DNA from: JAZKDW01 sp040387375
Lineage (GTDB): Bacteria; Pseudomonadota; Gammaproteobacteria; Burkholderiales; Burkholderiaceae_D
Length of the DNA: 64,000 bases
NCBI GenBank assembly: GCA_040387375.1
Contig: JAZKDW010000028.1
Coordinates: 91,614 to 155,613, forward strand
Direction: 5' to 3'
Part shown: one piece after another, positions 25,155 through 36,091 of the stretch
Layout: each line of letters opens with the position of its first letter
Position numbering within the stretch: position 1 is the first letter of the stretch
Notes under the pieces: generated by a model
Database searches by the model: none
Told to the model about the DNA's origin: nothing
The model's input: the letters and a program-made list of their open reading frames with translations, nothing else
Position numbers and translations under genes: made by a program

Positions 25155-25748
25155 TTATTGCGCCGTGCCGATCAATTGCCGCTTGAGGTCACCATCGGCC
25201 GGTTTTTCCCCCAGCCAGATCTTCAGGAACACATTGTAGAAGGCGATATCAGGGATGCCTTCGGCGAGTTTCTTTCCGTTGTGAAGCACTTGCGTGCCGC
25301 TAGCCGGGATCCAGTCGACCGCGAGGATATCGCCTTTTTTCATTGCCGGGATCGTCTTGAACATGTCATTGAATGTCTTGAGCTGGCTTGCCACCTTTGC
25401 CTGCTCCGCACTGTCCGAATTGTTCTGGATGCCGGCCATGAAGGACTCGGCGAAATCCGCGGCGCTGACATCGCGCAACATCACGATCGCCATCCGCTTG
25501 GGTCCGGGTGCGGCAAGAATGTCGGCGACGGTCGTTTTTTTGGCATTCAGATAAAGGCCTGCGACATAGACCTTGAAGATTGCCTTGTAACGTATGCCGG
25601 CGCCGTTCAGCCTGAGTTCCTGGCTGGATAACGGTACCGTGTCCTCGAGCTTCACGCCGCCGACTTCGGCCGCATGTATTACTGAACCTGACGCTGCAAA
25701 TAAACAGGCAGAAATCAACCAGAGCCTGGTGCGGAAAGCGAATTTCAT
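25155..25748 (-). CDS. Periplasmic chalcone-isomerase-fold protein
   Basis: A 197-residue exported protein. A signal peptide (MKFAFRTRLWLISACLFAAS, cleaved after VIHA) precedes a domain with LNGAGIRYKAIFKVYVAGLY, KRMAIVMLRDVSA and YNVFLKIWLGEKPAD, typical of the bacterial chalcone isomerase-like family. Bacterial members lack demonstrated flavonoid activity and may bind fatty acids or other hydrophobic ligands; function is uncertain. I prefer the ATG at 25748 over the adjacent ATG at 25751 because GGAG then has a 6-base spacing. Monocistronic, ending in a clear terminator. Confidence 0.85.
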   Translation of the reverse strand: MKFAFRTRLWLISACLFAASGSVIHAAEVGGVKLEDTVPLSSQELRLNGAGIRYKAIFKVYVAGLYLNAKKTTVADILAAPGPKRMAIVMLRDVSAADFAESFMAGIQNNSDSAEQAKVASQLKTFNDMFKTIPAMKKGDILAVDWIPASGTQVLHNGKKLAEGIPDIAFYNVFLKIWLGEKPADGDLKRQLIGTAQ

Positions 25749-25860
25749 CATTGTCTCCAAATAGTCCATGTGTGCATGATAAAAAAATAGAACGTCCGTC
25801 TTATTATTCGGATTCAAGCATAGAGAAAAAGCCTGCAACATGCAATGAGGAAAATTGACG

Positions 25861-25895
25861 AAAAAAAACCGCCGGGTCAGCGACTGCGGCGGTTT
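25861..25895 (-). terminator. Intrinsic terminator downstream of dnaJ
   Basis: On the minus strand AAACCGCCG (25887-25895 complement) pairs with CGGCGGTTT (25866-25874 complement), a 9-bp stem followed by a T-run (plus-strand A at 25861-25868). It lies about 200 bp past the dnaJ stop, with repeat A2 in between, so the dnaJ transcript probably carries that repeat in its 3' UTR. Confidence 0.8.
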
Positions 25896-25920
25896 CGGAT
25901 GACAGCCAAGATAAGGTCGG

Positions 25921-26090
25921 GATGAGTCAGCAAGCCTGCGAATATCGACGTTCTTCTGGTGCGAGCGGGTTATGGATTCCCGCTTTCGCGGGAATGACGG
26001 TGGTAATTGGGTCGATCTCCACTCTCACCACCGTCATTCCCGCGAAAGCGGGAATCCAGACTGAGCTCACATCACGATGACTTCATGCCA
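25921..26090. repeat. Intergenic palindromic repeat, family A copy 2
   Basis: The most regular copy: ATTCCCGCTTTCGCGGGAAT hairpin (25977-25996 region), then ATGACGGTGGTAATTGGG, a short spacer, and the complementary CCACCGTCATTCCCGCG with a second hairpin TTCCCGCGAAAGCGGGAA (near 26038-26055), ending GAATCCAGACTGAGC. The two halves pair with each other as well as internally. It sits directly after the dnaJ stop codon. Confidence 0.85.
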
Positions 26091-26091
26091 A

Positions 26092-27231
26092 TCACTCAAA
26101 AAATTCCTTGACCTTGTCTTTCCACGATTTGCTTTGCGGGCTGTGCTTGGCGCCGCCTTCCGTGGTCGACAGCTCGAATTCCCTCAGCATGTCTTTCTGC
26201 TTTTCGGTCAGCTTGACCGGGGTCTCGACCACGACATGGCAAAACAGATCCCCTGCATAACCTGAGCGCACACCCTTGATCCCCTTGCTGCGCAAGCGGA
26301 ATGTCTTGCCGGACTGGGTACCCTCGGGAATCGTAAACGATACCTTGCCGCTCAGGGTAGGCACTTCGATTTCCCCGCCGATGGCCGCCTTGGCAAACGA
26401 GATCGGCATTTCGCAATGCAGGTCATCACCGTCACGCTGGAACACCGTATGCGGCTTGATATGGATTTCGACATACAGGTCGCCTGCCGGACCGCCATTC
26501 GTGCCGGGTTCGCCATTGCCGGAAGAGCGGATCCGCATGCCGTCATCGATGCCCGCCGGGATTTTCACTTCCAGTGTCTTGTTGCGTTTGATGCGGCCCT
26601 GTCCGGCGCAAGTGACGCATGGATCGGGAATGATCTTGCCGGTGCCATGGCATTTCGGGCAGGCTTGCTGGATGCTGAAAAAGCCCTGCTGCATGCGGAC
26701 CTGGCCATGACCGGCGCAGGTCGGGCAAGTGACCGGCGAGGTGCCGGGCTTGGCGCCGGAGCCATGACATGTGTCGCAGCTATCCCATGAGGGCACACGA
26801 ATCGTGGTGTCAAAACCGCTGGCGGCCTGCTCCAGCGTAATTTCGAGGTTGTAGCGCAAATCCGCGCCACGATAAACCTGCGCTCCCGCACCACGGCCGC
26901 CGCCACGCGCGCTGTTGCCGAAGATGTCGCCGAAAATATCACCGAACGCATCGGCAAAACCACCGGCGTTACCGCCGCCGAAACCGCCACCGCCACCCAT
27001 GTTGGGGTCGACGCCGGCATGCCCGTAGCGGTCATAGGCTTCGCGCTTTTGCGGGTCGGACAGCATCTCGTAGGCTTCCTTGCCTTCCTTGAACTTGTCT
27101 TCCGCGCCTTTGCTGTCCGGGTTGCGATCCGGATGGTGTTTCATCGCCAGCTTGCGATACGCCTTCTTAATTTCTTCATCAGAAGCGTTCTTTGCCACAC
27201 CTAATATTTCGTAAAAATCACGCTTCGCCAT
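26092..27231 (-). CDS. dnaJ: Chaperone protein DnaJ
   Basis: Co-chaperone that delivers substrates to DnaK and stimulates its ATPase. The 379-residue product has the J domain with the HPD motif (KHHPDRNPD), a Gly/Phe-rich linker (about 75-115, GGGGGFGGGNAGGF), four CxxCxGxG zinc repeats (CDTCHGSG, CPTCAGHG, CPKCHGTG, CVTCAGQG) and a C-terminal substrate-binding region. It lies 106 bp after dnaK in the grpE-dnaK-dnaJ series. No separate strong promoter is visible in that gap. Confidence 0.98.
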   Translation of the reverse strand: MAKRDFYEILGVAKNASDEEIKKAYRKLAMKHHPDRNPDSKGAEDKFKEGKEAYEMLSDPQKREAYDRYGHAGVDPNMGGGGGFGGGNAGGFADAFGDIFGDIFGNSARGGGRGAGAQVYRGADLRYNLEITLEQAASGFDTTIRVPSWDSCDTCHGSGAKPGTSPVTCPTCAGHGQVRMQQGFFSIQQACPKCHGTGKIIPDPCVTCAGQGRIKRNKTLEVKIPAGIDDGMRIRSSGNGEPGTNGGPAGDLYVEIHIKPHTVFQRDGDDLHCEMPISFAKAAIGGEIEVPTLSGKVSFTIPEGTQSGKTFRLRSKGIKGVRSGYAGDLFCHVVVETPVKLTEKQKDMLREFELSTTEGGAKHSPQSKSWKDKVKEFFE

Positions 27232-27337
27232 CTTGTCGGTACCCTGTTATCTAAGCGAAAACGCCGAGCCGCAGGCTGCATTGCAACCATACGGGCCCGG
27301 CGGTCATGTCGGCTCGCGCCGCATGACTACTGACACA

Positions 27338-29278
<1,941 letters not shown>

Positions 29279-29374
29279 AATTTATCCCCTTGATAACTGA
29301 TTAACTGATTTCGATAATGCACATATGTGGAGAAAAGTCTCGCTTTCAAGCACTTTTCATTTGTATTTAGAGAA

Positions 29375-29938
29375 TCATTTTTCCTGCGATACTGTTACCA
29401 GCGCGGGACGCAGCAAGCGGTCGGCGATCGTGTACCCTTTTTGTAACACAGTGACAATCGTATTGGCTTCCTGCTCCGCAGGCACCATCGAAATCGCCTG
29501 ATGTTTCATCGGATCCAGTTTTTCCCCGGCCTGCGGATTGATTTCAACCAGCCGGTTTTTCTCGAAGGCGGATGACAACTGCTTTAATGTCATCTCGACA
29601 CCTTCCTTGAGCGACTCTATCGACGGTGTCTCGATCTTGAGCGCCATCTCCAGGCTGTCTTTCACGGGCACCAGAGCCTCGGCAAAACTCTCGATCGCAA
29701 ATTTGTGCGCGCGGGTAATGTCTTCCTGGGCGCGGCGGCGCATGTTCTCGGCTTCGGCCTTCGCGCGCAAGAAGGAATCCTGCATTTCCCCCGCCCTGGC
29801 TTCGGCCGCAGTCAGCCGGTCTTCCAAAGTCTGACCTGTGGAAACGGCTTCCGCTTCCGTCATCACGGGATCTTCCACCGAGCCATTCTGGCCTGTTTGC
29901 GCATCTTGTCCGGTCGGTTTTTGCTCATCTTGCATCAT
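29375..29938 (-). CDS. grpE: Nucleotide exchange factor GrpE
   Basis: GrpE releases ADP from DnaK. The protein of about 187 residues has an acidic, disordered N-terminus, a long coiled coil (about 45-100) and the C-terminal beta domain with LDPMKHQAISMVPAEQEANT and TVLQKGYTIADRLLRPALV, a family signature. Two adjacent ATGs (29938, 29935) both fit the GGAG Shine-Dalgarno. The frame extends eight codons further upstream (MIDIVGEL), which I judge untranslated leader. Confidence 0.96.
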   Translation of the reverse strand: MMQDEQKPTGQDAQTGQNGSVEDPVMTEAEAVSTGQTLEDRLTAAEARAGEMQDSFLRAKAEAENMRRRAQEDITRAHKFAIESFAEALVPVKDSLEMALKIETPSIESLKEGVEMTLKQLSSAFEKNRLVEINPQAGEKLDPMKHQAISMVPAEQEANTIVTVLQKGYTIADRLLRPALVTVSQEK

Positions 29939-29982
29939 CAATTCTCCAACAATATCAATCACTTAAATTAAACACCCCAAAT

Positions 29983-30014
29983 AAGTGGGGTTATTCAATC
30001 TGTTTTCAAGAGGG
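29983..30014 (-). promoter_or_regulatory. Sigma-32 heat-shock promoter upstream of grpE
   Basis: Read on the minus strand: TTCCCTCTTGAAA (-35, CTTGAAA at 30004-30010), a 13-base spacer, then CCCCACTT (-10, 29983-29990). This agrees closely with the RpoH consensus CCCTTGAA-N13-17-CCCCATNT. It lies 45 bp upstream of the grpE start. Confidence 0.82.
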
Positions 30015-30143
30015 AATTACTTCTCGTCATCAGGAACACGTGTTCACAGAGTGGGGCTTCGATTGCCTGTTCTCAAGTCCCCTGCGCATGCTTTTGCTAC
30101 AAAATTCGACAGTTGCCGGCTACATTGTGATGGCATGCGGTAG

Positions 30144-31250
30144 TCATTTTTTTGCGCCGAGGCGTATTGCCTCTGTTTTTCCTGCTTCAGCATCCAATTT
30201 CTGCGCCAACTGCTGTGCCGGCGTCAGCATCGTGGGCCAGCCGCCGAGGTGCTGTTCGGCGATGTCCGCCAACGCGCTGATCCATTGCGGCGTCTCGTTC
30301 AGGCACGGAATATAGTTGAATTCCGTGCCGCCCGCGGCCAGAAAATCGCTGCGCGCCTCCATTGCGATCTCTTCCAGCGTTTCCAGACAGTCACTGGTAA
30401 AGCCGGGGCAGATCACATCAACCCGCCTGATTCCTTCTTTCGCGAGTTTCTGCAAGGTCGGCGCGGTATAGGGCTGCAGCCACTCTGCCTTGCCGAAACG
30501 GGACTGGAAGGTGACGATCCAGCTTTCCTTTGGCAGCCCTAGCGCGGTCGCCAGCAAGCGGGCGGTTTTGTAACACTCGCAATGATAGGGATCGCCCAGC
30601 AGCAAGGTGCGTTTGGGTACGCCGTGGAAACTCATTACCAGCTTTTCGGGACGACCATGGCTGAACCAGTGCGCCAGCACCGATTGTTTCAGCGCCTCGA
30701 TATAACCGGCCTGATCGTGATAATTCTTGATCAGCCGCAGCTCCGGCACGTTGCGCACCTTTGCATAATGCGTGAAAACGGCATCAAAAATCGATGCCGT
30801 AGTGGTGCCCGAATATTGCGGATAGGCCGGCACGATCAGGATGCGCTGACATCCATCGGCCTTCAGCTGCTTTAATACTTGCGCTACTGAAGGATTCCCA
30901 TAACGCATTGCATATTCGACCCGGACCTGGTGACCGCGCTGACCGAGGTATCCGCGCAGAAGTGTCGCCTGCTTTTCGGTATGGTCCTTGAGCGGCGAGC
31001 CGTCAGTGGTCCAGATCGACGCATATTTCCGCGCCGATTGTGCCGAGCGAAACGGCAGGATGATGCCGTTCAGGATAAACCACCACACTGCCTTCGGTAT
31101 CTCGACCACACGCGGATCGGACAGGAATTGCCTGAGGTAGGGACGCACCGCGGCGGCTGTCGGCGCCTCGGGCGTGCCCAGGTTGATCAGCACGATCGCC
31201 GTGCCGGGAAGAGAACCGTGAGTGGTTGCGGGTTCGGGATCAAAACGCAT
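30144..31250 (-). CDS. hemH: Ferrochelatase
   Basis: HemH inserts Fe2+ into protoporphyrin IX, the last step of heme synthesis. The 368-residue product contains AIVLINLGTPEAPTAAAVRPYL, FILNGIILPFRSAQSARKYA, LIVPAYPQYSGTTTASIFD, the catalytic-His segment VMSFHGVPKRTLLLGD, and a conserved Glu/His region near the C-terminus. No membrane anchor is obvious. It lies upstream of the grpE promoter on the same strand. The ~200 bp between it and grpE hold only the sigma-32 promoter. Confidence 0.97.
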   Translation of the reverse strand: MRFDPEPATTHGSLPGTAIVLINLGTPEAPTAAAVRPYLRQFLSDPRVVEIPKAVWWFILNGIILPFRSAQSARKYASIWTTDGSPLKDHTEKQATLLRGYLGQRGHQVRVEYAMRYGNPSVAQVLKQLKADGCQRILIVPAYPQYSGTTTASIFDAVFTHYAKVRNVPELRLIKNYHDQAGYIEALKQSVLAHWFSHGRPEKLVMSFHGVPKRTLLLGDPYHCECYKTARLLATALGLPKESWIVTFQSRFGKAEWLQPYTAPTLQKLAKEGIRRVDVICPGFTSDCLETLEEIAMEARSDFLAAGGTEFNYIPCLNETPQWISALADIAEQHLGGWPTMLTPAQQLAQKLDAEAGKTEAIRLGAKK

Positions 31251-31318
31251 TGTTTGTCATTTTCCTTTTCCGTGCGTTAAGATTGCGCCAGAATAATGTT
31301 TTCCACCGAAAAAACCCC

Positions 31319-32185
31319 ATGAAAATCAGCGGATTCACTTTCTTGAGAAACGGCACCCTGATGGGTTATCCGTATATCGAATCCATCCGGTCGATACTGC
31401 CCCTGGTCGACGAATTCATCATCAATATCGGCGCCGGCAATGACGATACCCATGAGCGTGTGGCCGCCATCGCCGATTCCAAGATCCGCATTATACGTTC
31501 GCACTGGAACGATGGCATGCATGCCAAGGGTTTTGTGTATGCACAGCAGAAAATGATCGCCCAATACAATTGCACCGGCGACTGGGCTTTTTATCTGGAA
31601 GGCGACGAGGTATTGCATGAAAACGATCTCGACCGGATTCGCGACTCGATGTCCCTGCACCTGCCCAACCCGGCAATCGAAGCGCTGGCCTTCCATTACC
31701 ACCATTTTTACGGCGCGCCCAACCAGCTCGCCGTATCGCCGGCCTGGTACCGCAATGAAGTGCGGGTCATCCGCAACACCATCCGCACCTATGCGCCCGA
31801 CGGTTTGTACTGGATGATCATGAACAACCACCGGCGCGGCCGCCACCCTTATGCGGCGCACACCGGCGCCCATATCTATCATTATGGCTGGGTCCGCTCG
31901 GCCAAAAAAATGGCGGAAAAAAATCGGCGTGTAGCGAAATACTGGGACGGCGTCGCCGAGCCGACGTTTGATTACGGGAATATAGACGCCCGCATACTCA
32001 TGCCTTTTTCAGGCAGCCACCCGGCCATCATGAAAGACTGGCTCCGCAATGAAGCCGAGCAGGATTTCAGCCAAAACCGGGATTACCGCCTCAGTTCGCG
32101 CGACAAGCGGCACTGGCTTTTGATGAAGCTGGAAAAATGGCTTTCCTGCGATCTGAGCAAGAAACATTACCTGACGGGGAAATAA
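31319..32185 (+). CDS. Glycosyltransferase-like protein of unknown substrate
   Basis: A 288-residue cytoplasmic protein starting MKISGFTFLRNGTLMGYPYI, with SILPLVDEFIINIGAGNDDT and FYLEGDEVLHENDLDRI. This arrangement (N-terminal strand, then a GDEVLHE acidic motif in the position of a DxD) resembles family 2 glycosyltransferases. The C-terminal half is His/Tyr-rich (FHYHHFYGAPNQ, AHTGAHIYHYGWVRS). The acceptor is unknown. It is divergent from hemH and stands alone. ATG at 31319 was chosen because the upstream in-frame residues fall in hemH's promoter region. Confidence 0.7.
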   Translation: MKISGFTFLRNGTLMGYPYIESIRSILPLVDEFIINIGAGNDDTHERVAAIADSKIRIIRSHWNDGMHAKGFVYAQQKMIAQYNCTGDWAFYLEGDEVLHENDLDRIRDSMSLHLPNPAIEALAFHYHHFYGAPNQLAVSPAWYRNEVRVIRNTIRTYAPDGLYWMIMNNHRRGRHPYAAHTGAHIYHYGWVRSAKKMAEKNRRVAKYWDGVAEPTFDYGNIDARILMPFSGSHPAIMKDWLRNEAEQDFSQNRDYRLSSRDKRHWLLMKLEKWLSCDLSKKHYLTGK

Positions 32186-32207
32186 GCGTCAGAAGGCCAG
32201 CAGTATT

Positions 32208-32448
32208 GTAGGGTGTAATAAGCGAAGAGACTGTGCAAGTATTCGGAATCCACTCATTTCAGGGGGTCTCTTACCCCTTCCTCGGTGGTCGTTCGTTGAT
32301 CCTGGGACCTCCAGAGAGGCCGTTTTTTTCTTCGGTAAAATTCTGCCGAATACTTTCCCAGTCTCGAAGCGCATTACACCGTGCCCGATCACGGTTAGCA
32401 TTTGCGAACGCTGCAAGGTGTAATGCGCTAACGCTTATTACACCCTAC
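32208..32448. repeat. Palindromic element, family B copy 1
   Basis: GTAGGGTGTAATAAGCG (32208-32224) and its exact complement CGCTTATTACACCCTAC (32432-32448) bracket 241 bp. Inside are further nested pairs: AAGTATTCGG (32237-32246) with CCGAATACTT (32346-32355), and GCGCATTACACC (32369-32380) with GGTGTAATGCGC (32417-32428). No ORF of note. It fills the gap between the glycosyltransferase-like gene and recN. Confidence 0.82.
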
Positions 32449-32487
32449 AAAAAATTGGAAAAATGGCGCTCCTGCCATTAAGGACCC

Positions 32488-34140
32488 TCAGGAGGCCAGC
32501 AGTTCCCGCGCATGCTTGCGTGTGGTGGCCGTGATTTCCAGTCCGCCCAGCATGCGCGCCACTTCCTCGACGCGGGCTTTTGCATCCAGCGCATCGATAT
32601 GCGATACCGTGCGGCCGTGGGCGCCTGCACTCTTGCTGACCTGAAAATGCTGGTTCGCCTGGCTGGCCACCTGCGGCAGATGGGTGACACACAGTACCTG
32701 GCGCTCCTGTCCGAGGCGTTTCAACAGGCGCCCGACCACTTCAGCCACCGCGCCGCCGATGCCGCTGTCGACTTCATCGAAAATCAGGGTCGGTGTAGCC
32801 GTCGCGCTTGAGGTGATGACGGAAATCGCCAGCGCAATACGCGCCAGTTCACCGCCCGATGCCACTTTCGCCAGCGGCCGCGGCACCGTGCCGGCGTGGC
32901 CCGCAACCAGGAACTCAACCTGCTCCAGACCATAAGCTGCCGGTTCGCACGGGTGCAATGCAATCGCAAATCGCCCGCCGGTCATGCTCAAATCCTGCAT
33001 CGCCGCCGTCACCGCCTCGCTCAGCGACCTGGCCGACCTGATGCGCGCTTTCGACAGCTTTTGCGCCGCCGCCATATAGTGCGCCTTGAGCTTTTCCTCC
33101 TGCGCCCGCAAGGCGTCAAGGTCGCTGGCATCGGCCAGTTGCAGCAACTGGGCCGACAGGGAGTCGAACTCCTGCGGCAAGTCTTCCGGCGCGACACGGA
33201 ATTTACGCGCGGCCGAATGCAGCGCCTCCATGCGCGCATCGACCTGGCGCAGGCGGTCCGGGTCGAGCTCGACCCGCCCCAGGTAATCATTGAGCGCATA
33301 CACCGCTTCCTGCAGCTGGATCTGCGCCGGCTCCAGCGCCTCCAGCACCGGTTTGAGCGCATCGTCGAGATCGGCCAGCTTGCCGAGCTTCTGATTCAGC
33401 GATGACAGCTGCGACAGCATCGGACTGTCATCCGATTCGGAGATGGCGGTCAATGCTTCCTGCGCGCCTTCAATCAGCGTCGCCGCATGCGACAGCCGGC
33501 TATGTTCATTGGTGATTTCCGTCCACTCGCCCGGCTTCGCCGCGAGCTTTTCCAGCTCGCCGACCTGCCATTCCAGCCGTTCGCGCTCGAGCAGCACATT
33601 CCTGGCATTGGTCTCGAATTCCTCGCGCTGCCGGGCCAGCGCGCGCCAGGCCCGGTACGTGGCGGCCACCGTCCTGATTTCTTCCTGCAAGCCCGCCTGG
33701 CTGTCGAGCAGCGCACGTTGCGCATCGCTTTTCAGCAGCGACTGATGGGCGTGCTGGCCATGGATATCGACCAGCATTTCACCGAGGTCGCGCAGCTGCG
33801 TCGCGGTCGCGGCAATGCCATTGATGAATGCCTTGGAGCGCCCGGCGTTATCGATCACGCGGCGCAACAGCACGCCGCCGTCATCGCTGTTGAATTCATT
33901 TTCCGCCAGCCACGCCTGCGCATCTTCACCCGGTCCGAATTCGGCCGTGATATCGGCTCGGGTGGCGCCTTCACGCACGACGCTGGCATCACCGCGGCCG
34001 CCCAATGCGAGCGCCAGCGCGTCGATCAGGATCGATTTGCCGGCGCCGGTTTCACCGGTAAAAACGGTAAACGCCGAAGCGAGGTCAAGTTCGATTGCCT
34101 CGACAATGACAAAGTCGCGAATGGAAAGTGTGCGCAGCAT
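32488..34140 (-). CDS. recN: DNA repair protein RecN
   Basis: SMC-like ATPase that acts in double-strand break repair. The 550-residue product has the N-terminal Walker A GETGAGKS (29-36) in a head domain, a central coiled-coil region with many Glu/Arg/Leu heptads, and the C-terminal signature VASGGELARIALAISVI with Walker B TLIFDEVDSGIGG. Length matches the family. In many bacteria recN is SOS-induced; I did not find a clear LexA box in the 40 bp between it and nadK. Confidence 0.97.
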   Translation of the reverse strand: MLRTLSIRDFVIVEAIELDLASAFTVFTGETGAGKSILIDALALALGGRGDASVVREGATRADITAEFGPGEDAQAWLAENEFNSDDGGVLLRRVIDNAGRSKAFINGIAATATQLRDLGEMLVDIHGQHAHQSLLKSDAQRALLDSQAGLQEEIRTVAATYRAWRALARQREEFETNARNVLLERERLEWQVGELEKLAAKPGEWTEITNEHSRLSHAATLIEGAQEALTAISESDDSPMLSQLSSLNQKLGKLADLDDALKPVLEALEPAQIQLQEAVYALNDYLGRVELDPDRLRQVDARMEALHSAARKFRVAPEDLPQEFDSLSAQLLQLADASDLDALRAQEEKLKAHYMAAAQKLSKARIRSARSLSEAVTAAMQDLSMTGGRFAIALHPCEPAAYGLEQVEFLVAGHAGTVPRPLAKVASGGELARIALAISVITSSATATPTLIFDEVDSGIGGAVAEVVGRLLKRLGQERQVLCVTHLPQVASQANQHFQVSKSAGAHGRTVSHIDALDAKARVEEVARMLGGLEITATTRKHARELLAS

Positions 34141-34180
34141 GTTGGATTGCGTTTCTATTGAAATGTCGGAAGGGCGATTA

Positions 34181-35098
34181 TTATTTTAACCGACCCTCCA
34201 GCGATGGATATTCATTCCAGTGCAGCTTTTCCCGCAGGGTCTCGTAATAACTCCAGCCATGCGGATGCAGGAAAGTGATCGTATGCGCCGAACGCCGGAT
34301 GAGGATGCGGTCATGGTGCAATAAACTTGCCAGCGACTGCATGTCGAAGTTGACGCTGATGTCACGCCCGCTGATGACTTCGATCACGATTTCCCGGGTG
34401 TCAGGCACCACGATCGGACGGTTGGACAAGGCATGCGGCGCAATCGGCACCAGCACGATACCGGCCAGGCTTGGGTGCATCAATGGTCCGCCAGCCGACA
34501 GCGCATAAGCGGTCGAGCCGGTCGGCGTGGCGACAATCAGGCCATCGGAACGCTGGTTGTACATGAAATTGCCATCGACCTCGACGCGCAGTTCGACCAT
34601 TCCCGAACCGGCGCCGCGCGACACCACAACGTCGTTGAATGCCAGTCCGCTGAAAATCGTTTCGCCATCACGCACGACCGAACCTTCCAGCAAAGTGCGT
34701 TGCTCCGATTCAATTTTCCCGTTCAACATCTCTTCCAGCAGCGGCAGCATGCGTTCCAGAGGAATGTCAGTCATGAAACCGAGACGGCCCTGGTTGATCC
34801 CGATCAGCGGCACATGATAAGGAGCGAGTTGCCGTGCGATGCCGAGCATCGTGCCGTCGCCACCGACCACGATGGCGGCATCGGCGTGTTCGCCGATCTC
34901 GGCCGGCGTCATCGCCGCGAAGCCCGTCAGCGTGATGTTGCGCGCGGTATCGGCTTCAAACACAACGCTGTGCCCGCGTTGGTGCAAAAATTCAGCCAGT
35001 GCCATCAATGACTCGGCGCTGCCGGTGGCCAGATGCTTGCCGATAATGGCAATGGTTTTGTATGGAATCGTTTTGGCAGGGGATGTGGAAGGCGGCAT
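34181..35098 (-). CDS. nadK: NAD kinase
   Basis: Phosphorylates NAD to NADP. The 305-residue product has VVGGDGTMLGIAR (GGDG at 79-82), the substrate-binding NDVVVSRGAGSGMVEL and DGLIVATPTGSTAYALSAGG. The open frame continues 42 codons upstream, but the family start is at MPPSTSPAKTIPYKTIAIIG. It lies 40 bp upstream of recN on the same strand and is probably co-transcribed. Confidence 0.96.
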   Translation of the reverse strand: MPPSTSPAKTIPYKTIAIIGKHLATGSAESLMALAEFLHQRGHSVVFEADTARNITLTGFAAMTPAEIGEHADAAIVVGGDGTMLGIARQLAPYHVPLIGINQGRLGFMTDIPLERMLPLLEEMLNGKIESEQRTLLEGSVVRDGETIFSGLAFNDVVVSRGAGSGMVELRVEVDGNFMYNQRSDGLIVATPTGSTAYALSAGGPLMHPSLAGIVLVPIAPHALSNRPIVVPDTREIVIEVISGRDISVNFDMQSLASLLHHDRILIRRSAHTITFLHPHGWSYYETLREKLHWNEYPSLEGRLK

Positions 35099-35327
35099 GC
35101 TGCAGATTAGACCATAATTAAGGAGTGTTATACATTGTTTTGGACCGGCCGTGATCATCGGAAACCGCGCCGGCCACACAAGCAAATTTTCTTTCGCTGG
35201 CAACGCCAGTATGGGTTTTATCATAATTCATTAAAATTGGCGCATCTGCAGTTCTAAAACAATTCATGGCATGCACACTTATAATGATTTGATTGCGGCA
35301 TCATGCTCCTGATTCTTTTATTTCACT

Positions 35328-36038
35328 ATGCTTCCGATTAAGGCAATCCTGTTTGACCTGGACGACACGCTTTGGCCGATTGTGCCGGTGATCGTTCGCG
35401 CCGAAACAATCCTGTTCGACTGGCTGCGCGCGCATGCGCCGCGGGTGGCGCAACAGGTGTCGATAGAGAGCCTGCGCGCGCGCCGCGTGGCGCTGATGGC
35501 AAGCGAGCCGCGCTACGCGCTCGACCTGTCCCTGCTGCGGCACACAACACTCACCGAGGTGTTCATCAGCAGCGGCGAAGATTCCGCCAAGGTCGATCAT
35601 GCGATGGCCGTCTTCACCAGGGCGCGCAATGCGGTCGAGCTGTTCGACGACGTGCAGCCCGCGCTCGTCCGCCTGACGCGGCAGTTCACGCTGGGATCGA
35701 TCTCCAATGGCGCCGCGGACCTGGAGGCGATCGGCCTGGCCCATCATTTCCAGATCTCGGTGGCGGCGCACCGCTTCGGCCGCGCCAAGCCGGACCCGTC
35801 CATTTTTCATTCGGCTTGCGATGCCCTCGGCATCCGACCGGCGCAGGCGGTCTATGTGGGCGACGATCCGCTGCTCGACGTCGAAGGCGCGCAGAAAGCC
35901 GGCTTGCGCGGCGTCTGGATCAATCGCGCCGGCACGGAACCGCAGCGCGCACTGCCCGCCCATGTTGTTCCGGATGCCATCTGTGCAAACTTATTTGAAT
36001 TGGAGCGCTGGCTCATCAGCGAGCCGCTTGCCAAATGA
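35328..36038 (+). CDS. HAD-superfamily hydrolase
   Basis: A 236-residue phosphatase-type protein. Motif I is LFDLDDTLWPI, motif II LGSISNG, motif III GRAKPDPSIFHSA, and motif IV YVGDDPLLDVEGAQKAG. The LDDTLWP form is common in the HAD-IA YjjG/FMN phosphatase-like group. The substrate is unknown. It is divergent from nadK across 229 bp, in which I see only likely promoter sequence, and is 53 bp upstream of hrcA. Confidence 0.88.
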   Translation: MLPIKAILFDLDDTLWPIVPVIVRAETILFDWLRAHAPRVAQQVSIESLRARRVALMASEPRYALDLSLLRHTTLTEVFISSGEDSAKVDHAMAVFTRARNAVELFDDVQPALVRLTRQFTLGSISNGAADLEAIGLAHHFQISVAAHRFGRAKPDPSIFHSACDALGIRPAQAVYVGDDPLLDVEGAQKAGLRGVWINRAGTEPQRALPAHVVPDAICANLFELERWLISEPLAK

Positions 36039-36091
36039 CCGACTAGGCGCATAATGTCAATGTCATCACCAAGTGCCCGTTAAAAATTACC

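Noticed and set aside
36050..36091. CIRCE operator before hrcA
   Set aside because: Only short similarity (a CCAAGTGCC string); no TTAGCACTC/GAGTGCTAA inverted repeat found.
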